Positions 59,011-64,000 of a stretch of 64,000 nucleotides of DNA are shown piece by piece (the first letter of the stretch is position 1; every line of letters begins with the position of its first letter). This DNA comes from Actinomycetes bacterium. GTDB taxonomy: Bacteria > Actinomycetota > Acidimicrobiia > Acidimicrobiales > Bog-793. The DNA is taken from assembly GCA_021798985.1 (NCBI GenBank), contig JAJZBI010000004.1, forward strand, positions 1-64,000, in the 5' to 3' direction. The notes below the pieces were generated by a model, which was given only the letters and a program-made list of their open reading frames with translations, made no database searches and had not been told where the DNA came from. The position numbers and the translations under genes were made by a program.

Positions 59011-59873
59011 CAGCTCGCGAAGGTGATCAGCGAGAGCAGACCGCGGTCATAGCCCTCGACGGCGACCTGGAAGTGCTCGGCGCTCTTGGCCCCCTTGATG
59101 GCCTCGATGTCGGGCAGCTGCTCGCCCGGCGCGAAGCCGGCGATCTCGTTCAGCACGCAGTGGAGGTCCCCGGCATGCACGACCTTGGCGATCACGTTGG
59201 TGACCTCGTGGAAGTTCTCCGACAGCGTGGCGGGAAGGGCGCCCGAGTTCGCCCACTCGGCCGCCACCGACGGCGGCAGCATCGTGAGCGCCGCCGACAG
59301 CGCCGAGGCGAGCTTGGACTCGACGACGCACAGGGCCACCTTGTTGCCGGAGTCGTCGACGTAATCCGCGGTCCAGCGCGGCGCCTGGCGCTCGGGCCCA
59401 CAAGCGGCGGCGCTCACCGTGGTCGGGCGGCGCAGCAAGCCTTCGAGCAGGCTGGCGAAGGCGACGCTGCGCTCGCCGTCGGCGCCACCGCCGCCGAAGT
59501 CGTCCACGGCCTGGCCGGCCAAGGTTGCCGTGACCTTGTGGATCAGCTCGGCCGTGCTGAAGGGCTTGACGACCAAGAAGGCCGCGCCGCTGTCCTTGGC
59601 AGCCGCCACGACGGCCTTGCTCGACTCAGAGGTGATGAAGCCGAAGGGCACCGCCCAGCCGGCCGCGCGCAGCGCCTGGAGGAACTCGAGGCCGGTCATG
59701 CCGCCCATGTTCCAGTCGCACAGCACGAGGTCGACGGGCTCGCTGCCGAGCACCTCGATCGCCGCTTCGGCGCTCTCGGCCTCGGCGACATCGCTCACCT
59801 GATCGACGTTGCGCAGCTCGCGCGTCACGATCATCCGCATCGCGCGGCTGTCGTCTACGACGAGAACCCTCAC
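59010..59873 (-). CDS. Response regulator fused to CheX-like phosphatase
   Basis: About 287 aa. Residues 1-120 form a CheY-type receiver: VLVVDDSRAMRM, phosphoacceptor Asp in LVLCDWNMGGMTGLEF, and VVKPF with the conserved Lys. Residues about 140-285 form a CheX/CheC-like domain with the catalytic pair in HEVTNVIAK (Glu-x-x-Asn). GTG 59873 is preferred over GTG 59882 because GAAGG then sits nine bases upstream. CheX removes phosphate from CheY-P; linked to a receiver, it could dephosphorylate itself or the motor CheY. It is the first gene behind a sigma-28 promoter, divergent from fliA. Confidence 0.8.
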   Translation of the reverse strand: MRVLVVDDSRAMRMIVTRELRNVDQVSDVAEAESAEAAIEVLGSEPVDLVLCDWNMGGMTGLEFLQALRAAGWAVPFGFITSESSKAVVAAAKDSGAAFLVVKPFSTAELIHKVTATLAGQAVDDFGGGGADGERSVAFASLLEGLLRRPTTVSAAACGPERQAPRWTADYVDDSGNKVALCVVESKLASALSAALTMLPPSVAAEWANSGALPATLSENFHEVTNVIAKVVHAGDLHCVLNEIAGFAPGEQLPDIEAIKGAKSAEHFQVAVEGYDRGLLSLITFAS

Positions 59874-59934
59874 CTCAGTCACCCTTCAGCCCCGAGCCCC
59901 CCACGTGCGCGAGGAACCGTGTTGGTCCCTGCAG

Positions 59935-59962
59935 GTATCGGCGCTCGGGGCGGGCGTCTTGA
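59935..59962 (-). promoter_or_regulatory. Sigma-28 promoter of the CheY-CheX operon
   Basis: Minus strand: CTCAAG (TCAA at 59962-59959), 16 bases, then GCCGATAC (59942-59935), an excellent FliA-type site. The predicted start is near 59928. Confidence 0.72.
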
Positions 59963-60016
59963 GTTTCCTTTGCGGGGCGCCTTCAAACCGCGAAGGGGAA
60001 ATCCTTCACAGTTCCC

Positions 60017-60044
60017 TCAAGAACGCGAGCCGAACGACCGTAGA
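60017..60044 (+). promoter_or_regulatory. Sigma-28-like promoter of fliA
   Basis: CTCAAG (TCAA at 60017-60020), 16 bases, then ACCGTAGA (60037-60044). The -35 half is perfect, the -10 half partial. It would make fliA autoregulated and form a divergent pair with the promoter at 59935-59962. Confidence 0.5.
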
Positions 60045-60107
60045 GAGCACCACGGCGCGGTGACGAACACCGCGGCGCGAAACGACAACGGACGAAGGAA
60101 CGCGCGT

Positions 60108-60905
60108 ATGTCGACCATCGAGACCCAGGCTGGCGCGCCCGCGAGCGACGAGCGCGCCCAGCACATCGAAGAGCTGTGGAAGCGGCACCGGGTGGATCAC
60201 GATCCCGAGGCGCGCCGCGAGCTCATTGCCTGCTACTACCCGCTCGTCCAGCACGTGGCGCGCCGCCTGGCCGCCTCGCTGTCGAACCGGGTCGAGCGCG
60301 GCGACCTCGAGGGCTATGGCGCCGAGGGGCTCGTCGACGCGATCGACCGCTACGAGACCGGCCGGGGCGCCCAGTTCAGCACCTTTGCCGCCCACCGCAT
60401 CCGTGGGGCGATCTTCGACGGCCTGCGCGCCGCCGACTGGGCGCCGCGCAGCGTGCGCCGCCGGTCGCGCGAGATCATCGACAACCAGAGCTACCTCGCC
60501 ATCGAGTACGGCCGTGCGCCGACCGAGGCCGAGGAGGCCGCGGCGCTCGGCCTCGAGGTGACGGCGCTGCGCTCGAGCAAGGCACGCATCGCGAGCGCGG
60601 ACGTCGGCTCGCTCGACGAGCGCATCAGCGCCAGCGAGCACGCCTCGGTGCGCGAGCCGGCCGATCCCGACACCGAGCCGGCCGCCATCTACCTCGCCCG
60701 CGAGGAGAGCCGCGCGATCCGAGAAGGGGTGCGCACCTTGAGCGCCCGCGAGCGCCGGGTCACCCAGCTGAGCTTCGGCGAGGGCATGACCCTGGCCGAG
60801 ATCGGCCGGCTGCTCGGGGTGAGCGAGAGCCGCGTCTGCCAGATCCGCTCCAGCGCGATCCGTCAGCTGCGCGAGTACGTCTACGCAGAGGGAGTCGGTA
60901 CGTGA
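60108..60905 (+). CDS. fliA: Flagellar sigma factor FliA (sigma-28)
   Basis: A 265-aa group 3 sigma factor. Region 2 (YYPLVQHVARRLAASLSNRV, GYGAEGLVDAIDRYETGRGA, QFSTFAAHRIRGAIFDGLRA) is followed by a region 3 stretch and region 4 with LSARERRVTQLSFGEGMTLA and EIGRLLGVSESRVCQIRSSA. The domain set and GAIFDGLRAADWAPRSVRR phrase are typical of FliA. GAAGGAA precedes ATG 60108. It overlaps cheA as GTGA. No FlgM anti-sigma is seen in the window. Confidence 0.95.
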   Translation: MSTIETQAGAPASDERAQHIEELWKRHRVDHDPEARRELIACYYPLVQHVARRLAASLSNRVERGDLEGYGAEGLVDAIDRYETGRGAQFSTFAAHRIRGAIFDGLRAADWAPRSVRRRSREIIDNQSYLAIEYGRAPTEAEEAAALGLEVTALRSSKARIASADVGSLDERISASEHASVREPADPDTEPAAIYLAREESRAIREGVRTLSARERRVTQLSFGEGMTLAEIGRLLGVSESRVCQIRSSAIRQLREYVYAEGVGT

Positions 60906-63487
60906 ACGAGATCGTCCAGGAGTTCTTGGTCGAAACCAGCGAGAACCTCGACCAGCTGGATCAAGATCTCGTGGCGCTCGAGCGCGACCCGAGCTCGCGC
61001 GAGCTGCTCGCCAGCATCTTCCGGACGATCCACACCGTGAAGGGCACGACGGGTTTCCTCGGCTTCCGCCGCCTCGAAGACGTGTCGCACGCCGCCGAGA
61101 GCCTGCTGAGCGACCTGCGCGACGGTCGGCTGGTACTCAGCCGGGCGCGCACCGACGTCTTGTTGGAGGTCGTGGACTCGATCCGCGGGCTGCTCGGGGC
61201 GATCGAGGCGACCGGCGAGGAGGACGACCGCGACTTGAGCGCGCTGGTCGAGCGCATCCAGGTGCTCCAACGCGACGAGCCCAACGAGGCAGAGGAGTCG
61301 TCCGGGCGCGTCGATGCGCCAGCGGTCGGCGATGTGGTGCCCGCCCCCCGGGCGAGCGCTCCAGTCAGCGAGGATGCGCCCGTCGTCGAGGAGGCGCCGG
61401 CACGCCCCAAGCTCGTCGTGCCCCCTCCCCCGCCCTTTGCCCGCGCCGTCGCACCGGCAGCCGAGCCGGCCCCCGAGGTGGCCAAGGCCGCACCGGCGCG
61501 AAAGCGCCGCGCGACGAAGCAGGCGCCCGCCACCACCGCCGCGGTGCCCGCGGCCGAACTCGCCACCGCAGCGCTCGGCACGCCCGGTCCCGCCGATGCG
61601 GCACCCCTCGCACCGGTCGTCGTCGACGCGGGCGCTTCCGGCATCGACGCGCCCCCCCACGGCGACGCAACGCCTGGTCAGGACAATGCCGCTGGGGAGC
61701 AGCCCACTGGGGAGCAGCCCACTGGGGAGCAGCACAGCGAGCACCCGACGGGCACCGCCGGGCCGACGAGCGTCGGCGAGCGCAGCGTGCGCGTCGACGT
61801 CGATCTCCTCGACAAGATCATGCGCCAGGTGGGCGAGCTCGTGCTCGCGCGCAACCAGATCTCCTCGCACGCCGGCCTGTCGCAGGACCAGAGCCTGCAC
61901 CAGACGGTCCAGCGCCTCTCGATGATCGTGAGCGAGCTGCAAGAAGGCGTCATGAAGACGCGCATGCAGCCCGTCGAGCACCTTTGGAACAAGGTGCCCC
62001 GCGTCGTCCGTGACCTCTCGGCGATGTTCGACAAGCAGGTCCGCCTGGAGATGGAAGGTGGGGAGACCGAGCTCGACCGCTCGCTGCTCGAAGCGGTGAA
62101 GGACCCGCTCACCCACCTCGTCCGCAACGCCATCGACCACGGCCTCGAGACGCCCGAGCGCCGGCGCGCCGCGGGCAAGAGCGAGACCGGGACGATGACG
62201 CTGCGCGCGTATCACGAGGGCGGCCAGGTCGTCTTGGAGGTCGCCGACGACGGCGCCGGCATCGACCCGCAAAAGATCGCCGCCGTCGCCCTCGAGCGCC
62301 AGGTCGTCACCAGCGCGGAGCTCAACCAGATGTCCGAGCGCGAGCTCGTCGACCTCGTCTTCCGCCCCGGCTTTTCCACCGCGAAGGCCGTCACCAACGT
62401 CTCGGGCCGCGGGGTCGGCATGGACGTCGTGCGCACCAACGTCGAGCGCATCGGCGGCACGATCGACCTCTTGTCGACCCCCGGAGCGGGCACGACCTTC
62501 CGGGTGAAGATCCCCCTCACCTTGGCCATCGTCCCCGCCCTGCTCGTCGGGTGCCGCTCCCAGCGCTACGCCATCCCCCAGGCGAACCTGCTCGAGCTCG
62601 TGCAGCTGCGACCCGAGGAGGCCGGCACGCACCTCGAGCGGATCGAGGGCGCCACCGTCTACCGCCTGCGCGGCAAGCTCTTGCCGCTCGTGCGCCTCGA
62701 GGAGGTGCTCGGCTTCGCCCCTGAGGCGACGGCCCTGCGCCGGGCGGCCGGTGACGACCTCGACGTCGCGCTGACGAGCGGCGAGGCAACGACGATCGTC
62801 GTCGTCCAGTCCGACGACCTCCTCTTGGGCGTCGTCGTCGACGACGTCTTTGGCACCGAGGAGATCGTCGTCAAGCCGCTCGGCCAGCACGTCAAGCAGA
62901 TCCCGGTCTTCGCCGGGGCCACCATCCTCGGCGACGGCGGCGTGGCACTGATCTTGGACGTGCCGGGGTTGGCGGCGGCCGCCCAGGTGCACGAGGTCTC
63001 CCGCAACGTGGCGGCCGCCCAGGCCGCCCGCGACCTCGGCGGCCAGACGCTGCGCGCCGAACAGAGCACCTTCGTGCTTTTGCGGGTCGGCGCCGAGCGC
63101 CAGGTGGCCGTTCCGCTCACCTCGGTCTCGCGCCTCGAAGAGGCCGCCGCCGACGCCATCGAGCACGCCGGCGGGCGCCTCGTGCTGCAATACCGCGGCG
63201 AGCTCTTGCCGCTGGTGCGCCTCGAGGAGGTGCTCGGCGAGCCGCCGGCCGCCACCGCAGGGGCCCGCGAGGGCGGTGTCCCGCTCGTCGTCTACTCCGA
63301 CGGCGAGCGCCACCTCGGACTGGTGGCGAGCGAGATCCTCGACATCGTCGAGGGGGTCTTCGACGTCCGCCAGGTCGGGGCGAGCAGCGCGATCGTGGGC
63401 TCGACCGTCGTCAACGGGCACGCCACCGACGTCCTCGACGTGCGCGCCGCGCTCGAGCTCACCGAAGGGAGCAGCCGTGTCGCTTGA
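60902..63487 (+). CDS. cheA: Chemotaxis histidine kinase CheA
   Basis: An 861-aa kinase. The Hpt domain has the phosphoacceptor His44 in FRTIHTVKGTTGF. A long Pro/Ala-rich linker (about 130-290) replaces a clear P2 domain. The dimerisation helices (VDLLDKIMRQVGELVLARNQ) and ATPase domain (DPLTHLVRNAIDHGLETPER, DDGAGIDPQKI, GRGVGMDVVRTN) follow. After the first CheW-like P5 domain comes a second one from about residue 715 (VLLRVGAERQVAVPLTSVSR). GTG 60902 overlaps fliA; the end overlaps cheW by 11 bases. Confidence 0.95.
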   Translation: MNEIVQEFLVETSENLDQLDQDLVALERDPSSRELLASIFRTIHTVKGTTGFLGFRRLEDVSHAAESLLSDLRDGRLVLSRARTDVLLEVVDSIRGLLGAIEATGEEDDRDLSALVERIQVLQRDEPNEAEESSGRVDAPAVGDVVPAPRASAPVSEDAPVVEEAPARPKLVVPPPPPFARAVAPAAEPAPEVAKAAPARKRRATKQAPATTAAVPAAELATAALGTPGPADAAPLAPVVVDAGASGIDAPPHGDATPGQDNAAGEQPTGEQPTGEQHSEHPTGTAGPTSVGERSVRVDVDLLDKIMRQVGELVLARNQISSHAGLSQDQSLHQTVQRLSMIVSELQEGVMKTRMQPVEHLWNKVPRVVRDLSAMFDKQVRLEMEGGETELDRSLLEAVKDPLTHLVRNAIDHGLETPERRRAAGKSETGTMTLRAYHEGGQVVLEVADDGAGIDPQKIAAVALERQVVTSAELNQMSERELVDLVFRPGFSTAKAVTNVSGRGVGMDVVRTNVERIGGTIDLLSTPGAGTTFRVKIPLTLAIVPALLVGCRSQRYAIPQANLLELVQLRPEEAGTHLERIEGATVYRLRGKLLPLVRLEEVLGFAPEATALRRAAGDDLDVALTSGEATTIVVVQSDDLLLGVVVDDVFGTEEIVVKPLGQHVKQIPVFAGATILGDGGVALILDVPGLAAAAQVHEVSRNVAAAQAARDLGGQTLRAEQSTFVLLRVGAERQVAVPLTSVSRLEEAAADAIEHAGGRLVLQYRGELLPLVRLEEVLGEPPAATAGAREGGVPLVVYSDGERHLGLVASEILDIVEGVFDVRQVGASSAIVGSTVVNGHATDVLDVRAALELTEGSSRVA
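61692..61733 (+). repeat. 15-bp in-frame repeat in the CheA linker
   Basis: The unit CTGGGGAGCAGCCCA occurs 2.8 times, encoding Gly-Glu-Gln-Pro-Thr repeats in the linker between Hpt and dimerisation domains. It keeps the frame and probably varies in copy number between strains. Confidence 0.8.
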
Positions 63488-63965
63488 GGAAGCGGTCATC
63501 TCCGCCGATGCCCAGCAGTACTGCACCTTTCGCGTCGACCACCTCTTGATCGGCGTCGAGGTCTGGCGAGTCCAAGAGGTCATCCGCCACCAGCCGATGA
63601 CCCTCGTGCCGCTCGCACCCCCCGAGGTGCGCGGCCTGATCAACCTGCGCGGCCAGATCGTCACCACGATCGACGTGCGCCACTGGCTGCGCCTCGAGCC
63701 CCGAGACGACGGCGGCCAGGCGATGAATGCCGTGCTGCGCCTCGACGACGAGGCGGTCAGCTTGCTCGTCGACGAGGCGGGCGAGGTGGTCTCGCCTGCC
63801 CGCGACACCTTTGAGCCGCTCCCGCCCACCGCCTCCGAGCGCATCCGGCGCCTCTTCAGCGGCACCTACAAGCTGCCCGAGCACCTGTTGCTCGTCCTCG
63901 ACACGACGGCGATCTCGACCATCACGTCGGGACAGCGCGACGCCGCACTGCGCAGGCCCGCATGA
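63477..63965 (+). CDS. cheW: Chemotaxis coupling protein CheW
   Basis: A 162-aa single CheW domain: YCTFRVDHLLIGVEVWRVQE, VIRHQPMTLVPLAPPEVRGL, INLRGQIVTTIDVRHWL with the conserved NLRGxxxxxxDLR-type motif, and SLLVDEAGEVV. It starts at GTG 63477 inside the cheA end and overlaps the next gene as ATGA. It links receptors to CheA. The only receptor seen in the window is the remnant near 3 kb, so working receptors must lie elsewhere. Confidence 0.94.
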   Translation: MSLEEAVISADAQQYCTFRVDHLLIGVEVWRVQEVIRHQPMTLVPLAPPEVRGLINLRGQIVTTIDVRHWLRLEPRDDGGQAMNAVLRLDDEAVSLLVDEAGEVVSPARDTFEPLPPTASERIRRLFSGTYKLPEHLLLVLDTTAISTITSGQRDAALRRPA

Positions 63966-64000
63966 CAGGCCCGACGGGCGCCGCCCCCATCGAGGTCATG
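63962..64000 (+). CDS. Start of a gene cut by the window edge
   Basis: The first 13 codons (MTGPTGAAPIEVM) of a gene that overlaps the cheW stop as ATGA. The ending IEVM could be the beginning of the first strand of a receiver domain, as in CheB (usually IRVMVVDDS), which would fit the context. Thirteen residues are too few to decide. Confidence 0.45.
   Translation, partial: MTGPTGAAPIEVM

Noticed and set aside
1-64000. tRNA, rRNA, insertion sequences, phage genes, replication origin
   Set aside because: I looked for cloverleaf-like stretches, transposase or integrase motifs and DnaA-box clusters and saw none. A dedicated RNA search was not possible.

Overview
The window is very GC-rich (roughly 70 percent by eye), densely coded, and uses many GTG starts and short ATGA, GTGA or TGATG overlaps. 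It encodes a flagellum with no FlgH or FlgI outer rings in view, as expected for a Gram-positive type cell. Together with actinobacterial-looking accessory genes and a secreted protein carrying the GYWL...FGxAxFxGS repeat familiar from Acidimicrobiia, this points to a motile actinobacterium, most likely of the Acidimicrobiia. The lineage is inferred, not proven.

Region 1 (about 1-19,480) is accessory. It holds an ArsP/YraQ-like permease, an AhpD-like carboxymuconolactone decarboxylase family protein, a decayed chemoreceptor tail, a secreted kelch/Ig/GYWL-repeat protein, an isochorismatase-family hydrolase, a heterodimeric ABC exporter divergent from its TetR regulator across two palindromes, a patatin-like lipase, a NUDIX hydrolase, a conserved small protein, a VapBC-type pair (toxin catalytic residues degenerate, operator-like array with 12-bp period), a YgjP-like metallopeptidase, a small membrane protein, a DHA2-type MFS exporter with its MerR regulator, and an adenosine deaminase remnant just before the flagellar block.

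Region 2 (19,490-36,856, plus strand) is one long flagellar operon: flgB-flgC-fliE-fliF-fliG-fliH-fliI-fliJ-(NlpC/P60+SLT peptidoglycan hydrolase)-fliK-flgD-flgE-fliM-fliN-fliO-fliP-fliQ-fliR-flhB-(methyltransferase). It converges on a minus-strand filament operon, fliC-fliD-fliS-(FliT-like), at 41,491-36,882. Divergent from fliC are a 1408-aa multi-domain glycosyltransferase and a second glycosyltransferase, probably flagellin glycosylation enzymes. These are followed by flhA, an FlhF-like protein without a GTPase P-loop, a small membrane protein and an unusual enlarged CsrA-like protein; tag (DNA repair) lies next to them.

Region 3 (52,486-60,044, minus strand) holds flbD-motA-motB-fliL-flgN-flgK-flgL-fliW, and upstream of it a CheY-CheX fusion with a degenerate GGDEF protein. 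Region 4 (60,108 to the end, plus strand) is fliA-cheA-cheW and the start of a next gene.

FliA (sigma-28) is encoded here, and a recurring promoter-like motif (CTCAA, 15-16 bp, GCCGATA-like) lies upstream of fliC, the large glycosyltransferase, flhA, flbD, the CheY-CheX gene and fliA itself. Weaker versions precede flgB and the chemoreceptor remnant. This suggests a locus-wide sigma-28 regulon. FliW, the CsrA-like protein and GGA motifs in the fliC leader suggest post-transcriptional control of flagellin. No rRNA, tRNA, CRISPR array, insertion sequence or replication origin was seen.
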